Source of the DNA: CAYJBH01 sp964369965
Lineage (GTDB): Bacteria > Bacillota > Clostridia > Oscillospirales > Ruminococcaceae
Assembly: GCA_964369965.1 (NCBI GenBank)
Contig: CAYJGF010000004.1
Span: forward strand, 1-64,000
Direction: 5' to 3'
DNA: 64,000 bases
Shown: positions 41,687-50,281 of the stretch, piece by piece
Layout of the letters: the number at the start of each line of letters is the position of its first letter
Position numbering within the stretch: the stretch's first letter is position 1
The notes under the pieces: model-generated
Seen by the model: the letters and a program-made list of their open reading frames with translations, nothing else
Told to the model about the DNA's origin: nothing
Databases searched by the model: none
Program-made: the position numbers and the translations under genes

Positions 41687-44311
41687 TCAATCCGGCGAGG
41701 AAATCCTGCGCTCGGCGAGTTGCATCTTGCTGACCAGCACGGCGCGCGGTTTTGAGCCCTCGTATCCACCGATAAGCCCTGCCGTCTCCAGCTCGTCCAT
41801 TATCCTCGCCGCGCGTGCATAGCCCAGTTTTAGGCGGCGTTGTAAAAGCGATGTCGACGCCATCCCTGCCTCGGCGACCACCTCGGCGGCGTCCCAAAAC
41901 ATGATATCCACCTCCGGCTCGCCCTCACCCTGTGCTGTGTTCGCCGACTTTTTGCCGCCTTTGCTCGGCTCCTGCGCCGCAATCTTCTCGGCACTTTCGA
42001 TGAGTTCCTGGTCATAGTCGGCGGTTTTTTGCTTTTTCACAAAGTCCAGCACCTTTCGTATCTCGCTGTCCTTGACAAAGTTGCCCTGTATGCGCAGTGG
42101 TTTGCCGGCACCGACCGGCATATAGAGCATGTCGCCACTGCCGAGCAGTTTTTCCGCACCGGCACCATCCAGAATTGTCCGGCTGTCAATTTGACTGGAG
42201 ACGGCGAACGCAATTCGTGACGGGATATTTGCCTTGATAAGACCGGTGATGACGTCCACCGACGGTCGCTGTGTCGCGACGATAAGGTGCATACCGGCGG
42301 CGCGCGCCTTTTGGGCTATACGGCAGATATAATCCTCCACCTCCTTGCCGGACACCATCATAAGGTCGGCAAGCTCGTCAATAATAATCGCAATATAGGG
42401 CATGTGCTCCAGCTCCATTTCGGGGTTTTGGGCGGCAAGAGCGTTAAAACTGCGTATGTCACGCACATTATTCTCTGCAAAACAGCGGTATCGGCGCTCC
42501 ATCTCGGCGACGGCGGCACCGAGTGCGCCTGCCGCTTTTCGCGGCTCCGTTACCACCGGCATGAGCAGGTGCGGTATGCCGTTATAGTCGGCAAGCTCCA
42601 CCACCTTGGGGTCAATAAGTATCAGCCGTAGTTGGTGCGGTGTCGCCTTGCACAAAAAGCTGATAATACAGCTGTTGATACAGACCGATTTACCGCTACC
42701 GGTCGAGCCTGCTATAAGCAGATGGGGCATACGTGAGAGGTCCGCGACCTGCACCTGCCCTGCGATGTCCTGACCGAGGGCGATGGTGACCGGTGACTCC
42801 TGCGCTTTGAACTCACGGCTGTCCAACACACTGCGTATGCCGACCGGCACGACCGTCTTGTTCGGGACCTCTATACCGACCGCTGCCTTGTTGGGTATCG
42901 GCGCCTCGATTCGCACCCCTGCGGTGGCGAGGTTGAGGGCAAGGTCGTCGGCGAGGGCGGTTATTTTACTTATCTTGACACCGGCGAGCGGTTGAAGCTC
43001 ATATCTTGTGAGGGTCGGTCCGCGGCTGATATCCATCATGCGTGTCTCGACCCCAAAGCTTTTTAGTGTGCTGACAAGGAGGTCCGCGGTGGTGCGCATC
43101 TCCTGCTGTGCGCCGTCCTCCGACACGGTTTTTTGCGGCTCGAAAAACTCAATGGACGGCATCTCATAGCCGGCAAGTGTCACCGGCACGGCGCTTAGCA
43201 CCTCATCGTCCTCAATTCGGCGTGTGACCGCCTTTTCGATAAGGCTCTCTATCCCCGACGAATCGCCGAGGGGTTGCTCCTCCTGCACAGGTGGCTCCGC
43301 CTCACCTGCGAGTATGTACTCTATAGACTTTTGAAACGGGTCGCTGGATACATTCGCCTCTTTCGGTTGCTCCGGTGCCGGGGTCGGCTCGTCCGTATCC
43401 TCCACATCGTTAAAGACAACCCCCTCGACACGGTCGTTTGCTATGATTGCGGTAGCGCCGGGTATCGCCGAAATCTGTGATATAGGCATTGCGACCGGCA
43501 CCGCCTGTGCGACCGAGACGGTGGAGCGGATAAGCCCGTTTTCCACCACGTTGGGGTCGGGGGTGAACGGCGGCTCCGCCTCGCCCGATACCTCCTTTAT
43601 ATCCTCGCCGAGCGGCAGGTCGAGGTTTATTTTCCGACGGCTGAAAGGTCGCTCATGCGGTGCTTTTTCCGGTATGTACACCGCCTCTTTTTTTGCCGAC
43701 TGCTTAGTCGATTGCTTGCTCGACGGCTCCTGTTGTTTCGTCGACCATCCCTCGGTAAAGTAACGTGTGGTACGACGGCAGAATACATATATGTCATAAG
43801 GGGTCATGCCGCTCAAAACCATAAAGATAATGATACCGAGCAGAATTAAGATGATGTTGGCGACCGGTCGACCGAGCAGTGCAACGAGCGGCAGTCCGAA
43901 CAGCGCCACCACGACACCGCCGCCGTCGCCCTGTTTGCCAAGCTCGGCGAGTTGCTCCACCATGTCGGACAGCTCGGTGCCGTCGAGCTCGGTGGAGGAA
44001 AAGACGAAGAACAATGACGAGAACATCACCACAAAAACGCAGGAAAAGATTGCCTTGACTTTAAGCGGCTGTTCCATGCCGGCGAGCACCGCGAGATAGA
44101 TTAGCAGAACACCGACGACATACCCCCCAAAGCCAAACAGCGAGAAGTAGAGGTCCTTAAAGTTGTTCCAGTGCTCCGACCCGTCCACAAAGCAGAGCAC
44201 AAGGCACAGCACCCCCACCCCGAAAAGGATTATGCTGAGCAGAATATGATTGATGACCGGCTCGGGTTTTGCCGGTTGTTTTTTTTGTGGTTGTTTCCTT
44301 TGTGTTGCCAT
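41687..44311 (-). CDS. ftsK: DNA translocase FtsK/SpoIIIE
   Basis: 874 residues. The N-terminus has about four membrane helices (residues 20-180) that anchor it at the septum. A long Pro/Glu-rich linker follows (about 190-390), then the RecA-like motor with Walker A in LIAGSTGSGKSVCINSC and Walker B in YIAIIIDELADLMMV. The C-terminal winged-helix gamma domain (LLQRRLKLGYARAARIMDEL) reads KOPS/SRS-like DNA signals. It pumps chromosome ends through the division or sporulation septum. It lies 18 bases after uppP on the same strand. Confidence 0.95.
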   Translation of the reverse strand: MATQRKQPQKKQPAKPEPVINHILLSIILFGVGVLCLVLCFVDGSEHWNNFKDLYFSLFGFGGYVVGVLLIYLAVLAGMEQPLKVKAIFSCVFVVMFSSLFFVFSSTELDGTELSDMVEQLAELGKQGDGGGVVVALFGLPLVALLGRPVANIILILLGIIIFMVLSGMTPYDIYVFCRRTTRYFTEGWSTKQQEPSSKQSTKQSAKKEAVYIPEKAPHERPFSRRKINLDLPLGEDIKEVSGEAEPPFTPDPNVVENGLIRSTVSVAQAVPVAMPISQISAIPGATAIIANDRVEGVVFNDVEDTDEPTPAPEQPKEANVSSDPFQKSIEYILAGEAEPPVQEEQPLGDSSGIESLIEKAVTRRIEDDEVLSAVPVTLAGYEMPSIEFFEPQKTVSEDGAQQEMRTTADLLVSTLKSFGVETRMMDISRGPTLTRYELQPLAGVKISKITALADDLALNLATAGVRIEAPIPNKAAVGIEVPNKTVVPVGIRSVLDSREFKAQESPVTIALGQDIAGQVQVADLSRMPHLLIAGSTGSGKSVCINSCIISFLCKATPHQLRLILIDPKVVELADYNGIPHLLMPVVTEPRKAAGALGAAVAEMERRYRCFAENNVRDIRSFNALAAQNPEMELEHMPYIAIIIDELADLMMVSGKEVEDYICRIAQKARAAGMHLIVATQRPSVDVITGLIKANIPSRIAFAVSSQIDSRTILDGAGAEKLLGSGDMLYMPVGAGKPLRIQGNFVKDSEIRKVLDFVKKQKTADYDQELIESAEKIAAQEPSKGGKKSANTAQGEGEPEVDIMFWDAAEVVAEAGMASTSLLQRRLKLGYARAARIMDELETAGLIGGYEGSKPRAVLVSKMQLAERRISSPD

Positions 44312-44329
44312 TCCTTGTTAACGCTCCTT

Positions 44330-45172
44330 TTAAACGATATAATTATAAATTCCGACCGAAATGCTGATTATTCCTAAAACAAGGGTATAGACCGCAAATA
44401 TGCGAAACTTGTTCTTTTTAAGTATCAATTGCAGAAGTTTAATGCTCGCAACGCCGGAGATAAGCGCCGTTATAAAACCGACGATGGTGGGCAGGATAGG
44501 TAGAATAAAGCCGGTTTCCAGCATGTCGGCAAATTCCAGTACCGCACCGCCGAGGATCGCCGGTATGCCCATCAAAAAGGAGAACTTGACCGCAAACTCA
44601 CGGTCAAAACCGCACATCAGTCCGGTTGAGACGGTGGAACCACTGCGCGACACGCCGGGGAACATGGCGAGAATTTGCGCAAGCCCGACCTTGACAGCGT
44701 CGGCAATGGTGGCGGTCTCGGCGGTTTTGGTGTTGTTTTTCACCGCCGAGCCGAAAAACAGCAGTGCCGAGGTGATTAAAAAACAAACTCCCTCGACCAC
44801 TATATCGTCGTCCTCCGCAAATCCTTCGATAACGCCGGTGAGCGGCAGGGCAAAAAATAGCAGGAAAAAGGTGACGGCAAGCAGTATGAGCATACGGCGG
44901 TAGGGCGACGCATTTTTATAGGAGAAACGTCGTCGCGCAATATCCCCGACCGATAAAAATGCCTCCCTTATAAGCTCGATAATATCACGATAAAAGACGA
45001 TGAAAACGGCGAGCAACGTCCCGAGGTGCAAAACCAAGGTAAAGGAAAACGCCCCCTCACCGCTGTTGTCGGTAAAGTGCTGATAAAGCGAGAGATGCCC
45101 ACTGCTCGAAATCGGCAAAAATTCACTCAATCCCTGTATAAGCCCCTGTAAAAAGCCATCGACAATGCTCAA
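44330..45172 (-). CDS. uppP: Undecaprenyl-diphosphatase
   Basis: 280 residues, BacA family, recycles the lipid carrier of cell-wall synthesis and contributes to bacitracin resistance. It is multi-spanning; the family motifs GLSEFLPISSSGHL and PGVSRSGSTVSTGL hold the catalytic Glu, Ser and Arg residues. The start is a TTG at 45172, seven bases after AAGAGG; the next in-frame ATG would remove conserved residues. Confidence 0.95.
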   Translation of the reverse strand: MSIVDGFLQGLIQGLSEFLPISSSGHLSLYQHFTDNSGEGAFSFTLVLHLGTLLAVFIVFYRDIIELIREAFLSVGDIARRRFSYKNASPYRRMLILLAVTFFLLFFALPLTGVIEGFAEDDDIVVEGVCFLITSALLFFGSAVKNNTKTAETATIADAVKVGLAQILAMFPGVSRSGSTVSTGLMCGFDREFAVKFSFLMGIPAILGGAVLEFADMLETGFILPILPTIVGFITALISGVASIKLLQLILKKNKFRIFAVYTLVLGIISISVGIYNYIV

Positions 45173-45325
45173 TATATACCTCTTTTGGTGTTTTTATTAT
45201 AATATAATAATGTATCGGGGTAATTATACCATATTTTCGGTGGAAAAAAAAGGGGTTTTTATGGCTTTTATAATTATATAAAAAACTCAATATATGTAAA
45301 AAAAACGAAATTTATGAAAAAACTC

Positions 45326-45354
45326 TTGACAAATTTAAAAAAAAGCATTATAAA
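45326..45354 (+). promoter_or_regulatory. Promoter of acpP
   Basis: TTGACA (45326-45331), 17-base spacer, TATAAA (45349-45354). Confidence 0.8.
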
Positions 45355-45413
45355 TTCTTTAAAGAATATTTTATTATACATTTACACGCATCAACGACGA
45401 AATGGAGGAAAAA

Positions 45414-45644
45414 ATGATTTTTGACAAGATTAGAGAGATTATAAGTGAAGAACTTGATATTGATATCGACAAGATTTCAAAAGAGTCCAGTCTCGTGGAG
45501 GATTTTGATGCCGACTCGCTTGATGTTGTCGACATTGTGATGAGTATAGAGGATGAATTCGGTGTCGAAATACCGGACGATGCCGCCGAACAGTTCAAAA
45601 CCGTTGGTGATGTGGCAAAATTTGTGGAGGACAACCTCGCCTAA
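45414..45644 (+). CDS. acpP: Acyl carrier protein
   Basis: 76 residues from the ATG at 45414, which follows GGAGG by five bases; an in-frame ATG at 45402 overlaps that ribosome site and is not used. Ser35 in DADSLDVVD carries the phosphopantetheine. The charge pattern is strongly acidic, as in fatty-acid ACPs. It is a single gene with its own promoter; no fatty-acid synthesis genes adjoin. Confidence 0.95.
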   Translation: MIFDKIREIISEELDIDIDKISKESSLVEDFDADSLDVVDIVMSIEDEFGVEIPDDAAEQFKTVGDVAKFVEDNLA

Positions 45645-45676
45645 TTAACCATATTTACCAAAATTCACGATATAGC

Positions 45677-45705
45677 TTGACATGGGTGGCTATTTTTAGT
45701 ATTAT
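45677..45705 (+). promoter_or_regulatory. Promoter of ptsH
   Basis: TTGACA (45677-45682), 17-base spacer, TATTAT (45700-45705). Confidence 0.75.
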
Positions 45706-45741
45706 TTATATATAACTTATGTCGAAAGGAAGAGTGACAGT

Positions 45742-46005
45742 ATGATTATTAAAGAAGTGACTGTTGAAAACCAGGTAGGTTTACATGCGCGCCCCGCAAC
45801 CTTTTTTATCCAAAAGGCGAACGAGTTCCGTTCCTCTATCTGGGTTGAAAAGGAAGAGCGTCGTGTCAACGCAAAAAGTCTCCTCGGAGTTCTTTCGCTC
45901 GGCATTGTAGGCGGTACCACCATCCGTGTCATTGCGGACGGTCAGGACGAGATTGAGGCCGTTGAGGGTCTTGTTAAGCTCGTCAACTCCGGTTTTTCCG
46001 ATTAA
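45742..46005 (+). CDS. ptsH: Phosphocarrier protein HPr
   Basis: 87 residues. His15 in GLHARPAT is present, so it can carry phosphate from enzyme I to sugar EIIs, and Ser46 in NAKSLLGVLSLGI is present for HPr kinase and CcpA-dependent catabolite control. Retention of His15 separates it from Crh. No ptsI is adjacent; ptsH stands before uvrC with 20 bases between, so both may share the promoter at 45677. Confidence 0.93.
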   Translation: MIIKEVTVENQVGLHARPATFFIQKANEFRSSIWVEKEERRVNAKSLLGVLSLGIVGGTTIRVIADGQDEIEAVEGLVKLVNSGFSD

Positions 46006-46025
46006 TTTGGGCACACTATCTCTAA

Positions 46026-47840
46026 ATGACTAAGCAGGAACTGTTAGATAAATCAAAATCACTCCCTCTTTTACCCGGCGTGTATATCATGAAGGGTAAG
46101 GGAGGGTGTGTTATTTATGTGGGAAAAGCAAAGCAGTTGCAAAAACGCGTCTCGCAGTATTTTGGCGCAAGTGTAAAGGAGATTAAGGTTCAGCGCATGG
46201 TCGAGGCGGTGGAGGATTTTGATACCATCGTCACCAATAGTGAGTTTGAGGCACTGGTGCTGGAGTGCTCCCAGATAAAGTTACACAGCCCCAAATACAA
46301 CATCCTGCTCAAGGACGACAAGGGCTACAGCTATATAAAAATATCAGATGAGGAGTATCCGCGTATTCGTGCGGTGCTCCAAAAGGAGAAGGACGCGGCG
46401 CGATATATCGGCCCTTTCACCAGCTCCTTTGCGGTGAAGGAGATTACCGAGACGGCAAATGCCGCCTTTCGCCTACCGATATGTAACCGTGTTTTTCCGC
46501 GCGATATTGGCAGGTCGCGTGCCTGCCTTAACCACCATATCGGGCGATGTATAGGGCTTTGCAACGGCAAAATTTCAAAGCAGAAGTACCTCGAATTGGT
46601 GGAGGGGGCGACCACCCTAATCACTAAGGGGCAAAAGGAAATTCTATCCATATTGGAAACCCGTATGGTCGAGGAGGCGGACGCTCTGCGGTTTGAAAAT
46701 GCCGCCGTCATTCGCAACCAAATAGATGCAATAAAACGTATGCACAAAGGGCAACGCGTCAGCCTGTCCGGCAAGCTGGAGCAGGATGTCGTCTCGGTCG
46801 TGTTTTTTGGCACCAGAGCCGCGGTTGCGGTGTTGCGGTTTCGCGGTGGGCGGCTATTTGACAAGAGGGAGTTTGTATTTGAAAACCCCGACGGGGAAAG
46901 CCTACGTGAGGACTTTTTGCTACAGTATTACAGCACCGAGTTGCAGATACCAAAGCGGATTATCTTAGACGAGGGCTTTGACGGCATGGAGTTGTTGGAG
47001 CAACTTTTCAGCGAAAAACGCGGCAGTGCGGTCAACATAATCGTGCCGCAAAAGGGGGATCAAAAATCACTGGTCGAGATGGCGAGGGTCAACGCGTCGG
47101 AGCGATTGACACGGGATGCCGGCAGAACCGGCAGAGCGGAGCGGCTGTTGGACAACGTCGCCGAACTGCTATCAATGGCTACACCGCCCCACCGTATTGA
47201 GGCGTACGACATCAGCAACTGGGGCGAGGGTAGCTCCGTCGCCGGCATGGTGGTGTTTAAGGACGCAAAGCCGTACAAGGCGGCGTATCGACGTTTTGCC
47301 ATGAAAACGGTGAGCGGCACCGATGATTATGCCTCGATAAATGAGGTGCTCACACGGCGCATAGACAACTACAATCGCAAGAGTGACGAAGAGTTTGCAA
47401 CGCTGCCGGACCTCGTCCTACTGGACGGCGGTGCAGGTCAACTGTCGGCGGCACGAAAGGCCTCAAAGGGCACCGAGTTTGAGTCTGTCCCGTTTTTCGG
47501 CATGGTCAAGGACAACCGCCACCGCACAAGAGGGCTTATCTGTGAGCAGGGCGAAATTGCACTATCCCCCCACAAGGAAATTTTTTCCTTTATTACAAAA
47601 ATTCAGGATGAGACCCACCGCTTTGCCCTCGCCTACGAGAAGAACAGGGCAAAGACAAAGACCTACGCGAGCAACCTTGTCGGGATTGACGGCGTAGGTC
47701 CTGCGACCCAAAAAAAATTATTTGCAACCTTTAAAACCATCGCAAAGATGAAAAAAGCGGACGAGGAGCAGTTGATAGCGGCAGGAATTAATCAAAAAAC
47801 GGCAAAAAACATCGTGCGGCACTTCGCCGAAAAGGGATAA
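46026..47840 (+). CDS. uvrC: Excinuclease ABC subunit C
   Basis: 604 residues, makes both incisions in nucleotide excision repair. The N-terminal GIY-YIG nuclease (LPGVYIMKGKGGCVIYVGKA) is followed by a Cys cluster (CNRVFPRDIGRSRACLNHHI, then GRCIGLC), the UVR UvrB-binding motif (about 200-235), the RNase-H-like nuclease (RIEAYDISNWGEGSSVAGMV, DLVLLDGGAGQLSAA) and two helix-hairpin-helix motifs (LVGIDGVGPATQKKL, AAGINQKTAKNIVRHF). The ribosome site is weak, consistent with coupling to ptsH. Confidence 0.95.
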   Translation: MTKQELLDKSKSLPLLPGVYIMKGKGGCVIYVGKAKQLQKRVSQYFGASVKEIKVQRMVEAVEDFDTIVTNSEFEALVLECSQIKLHSPKYNILLKDDKGYSYIKISDEEYPRIRAVLQKEKDAARYIGPFTSSFAVKEITETANAAFRLPICNRVFPRDIGRSRACLNHHIGRCIGLCNGKISKQKYLELVEGATTLITKGQKEILSILETRMVEEADALRFENAAVIRNQIDAIKRMHKGQRVSLSGKLEQDVVSVVFFGTRAAVAVLRFRGGRLFDKREFVFENPDGESLREDFLLQYYSTELQIPKRIILDEGFDGMELLEQLFSEKRGSAVNIIVPQKGDQKSLVEMARVNASERLTRDAGRTGRAERLLDNVAELLSMATPPHRIEAYDISNWGEGSSVAGMVVFKDAKPYKAAYRRFAMKTVSGTDDYASINEVLTRRIDNYNRKSDEEFATLPDLVLLDGGAGQLSAARKASKGTEFESVPFFGMVKDNRHRTRGLICEQGEIALSPHKEIFSFITKIQDETHRFALAYEKNRAKTKTYASNLVGIDGVGPATQKKLFATFKTIAKMKKADEEQLIAAGINQKTAKNIVRHFAEKG

Positions 47841-47924
47841 CACGGTAGCCACAAATGAGGACACGACATAGTATGTCCTATGCAACCCCATCAGGGGATG
47901 CAAGGACAATATGGTGGTCAAAGA

Positions 47925-48827
47925 CTACAAGGGACGTGCACACAGTGCAACCCACCCATTTTTGCGAAAGATTCGCTCAATCGCAAAGCCGCTCTCGGTC
48001 AGGGCGTTGGCGACCTCGTCGGCTCGCTCCTCGATTATACCGCTCGATATAAAGACACCTCGCAAAGACAGCAAAGGTAATATCTGTGGGGCAAGTGCAA
48101 TTATTGCAGATGCGACTATATTGGCGCACACGACCTCAAAATCGCCCTCGACCGCCTCGGCAAGGTCACCGTTTTGTATATCTATTTTCACGCCATTCAG
48201 TTCGGCGTTGCTCTTTGCAACCTCGACGGCGACCGGGTCGATATCGACGGCGGCAACATAATCTGCTCCGAGCTTTTTGGCGGCAATCGCCAATATGCCA
48301 CTTCCACACCCTACATCCAAAACCCTGTCCCCTGCGCCGACCTCATCTGCAAGACATTCAAGGCACAGCGATGTAGTCTCATGACCACCATGTCCAAAAG
48401 CCATGCCGGGATCAAGCTTTATCTTTATCGCCGTAGTCTCGATATCCTCCCACATCGGGACTATCGCAAACGGGCCGATAAACAACGGGTGATAATGCTT
48501 TTTCCAGCTGTTTGCAAAATCCTCCTCCTTGACCTTGTCGGTCATCATGCGATACCCTATACTCTCGCTGTCAAGGTGCAAGCAAAAACCCTCTACAATA
48601 CGCTCGCCCTCATCGTCGATGGGGGTGTAGATGTGTAGTATAACCTCATTTCTATCCCTTTCGAGCAGCTCCTGTTCTATAAGATCACAGTGAGCTATTA
48701 TCGGCGCTTGCGTCTCTATATCGGCATAGTCCTCAATATATATGCCCTCGGTATACATGATAGCGATAGCCTCGGCACGCTCGGCATCATCCCTTGCAAG
48801 GGTGAAGATGTACTCTTTAAAATCCAT
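47925..48827 (-). CDS. prmA: Ribosomal protein L11 methyltransferase
   Basis: 300 residues, class I SAM-dependent methyltransferase. The SAM site is VLDVGCGSGILAIAAKKLGA, and the substrate loop NIVASAIIALAP corresponds to the conserved N(I/L)-type motif of PrmA. The C-terminus FRKNGWVALCARPL is typical (KxxEWVAL-like). It trimethylates L11. It converges on uvrC; an imperfect GTCCT/AGGAC-bounded hairpin at about 47873-47906 separates them. Confidence 0.92.
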   Translation of the reverse strand: MDFKEYIFTLARDDAERAEAIAIMYTEGIYIEDYADIETQAPIIAHCDLIEQELLERDRNEVILHIYTPIDDEGERIVEGFCLHLDSESIGYRMMTDKVKEEDFANSWKKHYHPLFIGPFAIVPMWEDIETTAIKIKLDPGMAFGHGGHETTSLCLECLADEVGAGDRVLDVGCGSGILAIAAKKLGADYVAAVDIDPVAVEVAKSNAELNGVKIDIQNGDLAEAVEGDFEVVCANIVASAIIALAPQILPLLSLRGVFISSGIIEERADEVANALTESGFAIERIFRKNGWVALCARPL

Positions 48828-48864
48828 TTTTTCTCCTGTGTTGTTGATGTTTGAGGGTATTTCT

Positions 48865-48900
48865 GACTAAGGGTGAATGGCATTTTAGTCATTAATCTAA
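48865..48900. repeat. Short copy of TGACTAAGGGTGAATG repeat
   Basis: TGACTAAGGGTGAATGGCA (48869-48887) followed by TTTAGTCATTAAT forms a small inverted pair TGACTAA/TTAGTCA. It is related to the copies at 21600, 25651 and 25788, and sits in the 137-base gap between prmA and the cysteine desulfurase. Confidence 0.55.
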
Positions 48901-48964
48901 AAAGCTACACACCATTGCATATCTAACCTACAAACCTACCAAAAACGTATAAAAGGAAAAAGCC

Positions 48965-50110
48965 ATGATCTACCTCGACAACGCCGCCACCACCAAGGTC
49001 GCGCCCGACATAGCACAGCTTGTTGCGAACACCCTGTGCGAGAGCTTTGCCAACCCTTCCGCCGTCTATGAGAGCGGTATGCACTGTGAGGACATTATCT
49101 CCGATGCGCGGCGCAGTGTCGCGGCGGTGCTGTCGGTCAAACCGGCGAGCGTCTACTTCACCTCCGGCGGTACCGAGGCAAATCATATCGGTATCACGGG
49201 GCTTTATTATGCACGACGCGGCTTTGCCGAAAACATAGTGGTGAGCGGATATGAGCACCCGAGCGTCGCCATGACGTTAGAGCGGCTTGCGATACTGCAC
49301 AATATCGAACTGCGCAAGGTTCTGCCGAGCACGGGCGGTGTTATAGATCCAAACGAGATTATCGCAAAAATTGACGACAAAACGGCGATGGTCTGCATTA
49401 TGCATGTCAATAACGAAATCGGTACGGTATTTGATATAGCGGATATTGTAGGTAAGGTGCGGCAAAAAAATCGGCGCACAGCGATATTCTGTGACGGCGT
49501 GCAGGGCTATTTAAAGCACCCATTGCCGATAGAGCTGGGCGGTGTCGATGCCTACACCATATCCGGTCACAAGGTCGGCGCACCCAAAGGGGTCGGTGCA
49601 CTCTACCTGCGCGCCGGCGTCAACTATGAGCCGGTCATGGTGGGCGGCGGTCAGGAAAAAGGGATAAGATGCGGCACCGAAAATGTCGCCGGCATAGCGG
49701 CACTCGGTGAGGTCAGTCGCCTTTTGCGAGCGAGCATATCACAGCGCGCTCACATTGTCGGCACACTGCGCGATACTATTCTTTGCGAGCTTGACGGGAT
49801 AGACTATGTTATCAACTCCCCCGAAGATGCCTCCCCCTACATACTCAACCTATCCTTTAAAGACACCCAAAGTGCAGTTTTACAACGCGCTTTGGACGAA
49901 CTTGGGCTGATGGTCTCGGCAGGGTCGTCCTGCTCTAAAGGGGCGAACAGCAAGACCCTCACTGCCATGTCGCTGTCACCGGAGCGCATTGCCTCGGCAC
50001 TGCGTATCAGCTTTTCACCGGACAACACCGAGGTCGAGTGTCGGCAGGCGGCGGAGCTACTCAAAACCGCGGTACGGCGCATGAATAGGGTGTTGGTGGG
50101 GATATTTTAG
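48965..50110 (+). CDS. Cysteine desulfurase (NifS/IscS family)
   Basis: 381 residues, PLP enzyme releasing sulfur from cysteine for Fe-S clusters, thiamine or tRNA thiolation. It opens MIYLDNAATTKVAPDIAQ; the PLP lysine is in ISGHKVGAPKG, and the catalytic Cys lies in VSAGSSCSKGANS. The lack of an iscU, thiI or mnmA neighbour leaves its partner open. The ribosome site AAAAGGA precedes the ATG. The stop codon (TAG) lies in the first bases of a repeat arm TTTTAGTGAA. Confidence 0.93.
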   Translation: MIYLDNAATTKVAPDIAQLVANTLCESFANPSAVYESGMHCEDIISDARRSVAAVLSVKPASVYFTSGGTEANHIGITGLYYARRGFAENIVVSGYEHPSVAMTLERLAILHNIELRKVLPSTGGVIDPNEIIAKIDDKTAMVCIMHVNNEIGTVFDIADIVGKVRQKNRRTAIFCDGVQGYLKHPLPIELGGVDAYTISGHKVGAPKGVGALYLRAGVNYEPVMVGGGQEKGIRCGTENVAGIAALGEVSRLLRASISQRAHIVGTLRDTILCELDGIDYVINSPEDASPYILNLSFKDTQSAVLQRALDELGLMVSAGSSCSKGANSKTLTAMSLSPERIASALRISFSPDNTEVECRQAAELLKTAVRRMNRVLVGIF

Positions 50111-50275
50111 TGAAAAGTTAATAATTAATAGTGAATAGTTGAGGAAACGGCTTCGCCTTTTTTATTTAAAAAAAACCATGATGTGATATCGTTTCATTGC
50201 GTAGGTCGAGACCCTAATCTACAAACTAACCCTATAAATCCATCGCCGCAGGCGATACCATAACTATTCACTAAA
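50106..50275. repeat. Inverted-repeat element between convergent nifS-like and thrS genes
   Basis: AGTGAATAGTT (50130-50140) pairs with AACTATTCACT (50262-50272), and a related TTTTAGTGAA (50106-50115) holds the stop of the upstream gene. The interior carries GAAACGGCTTCGCC (shared with 21635) and the hairpin ATCGCC/GGCGAT (about 50241-50256). It is the same kind of filler as at 25651-25817. Confidence 0.55.
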
Positions 50276-50281
50276 AAACCT

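Noticed and set aside
47873..47907. Hairpin between uvrC and prmA as a mobile repeat
   Set aside because: The stem has mismatches, I see no second copy in the window, and it is adequately explained as a weak terminator-like structure.
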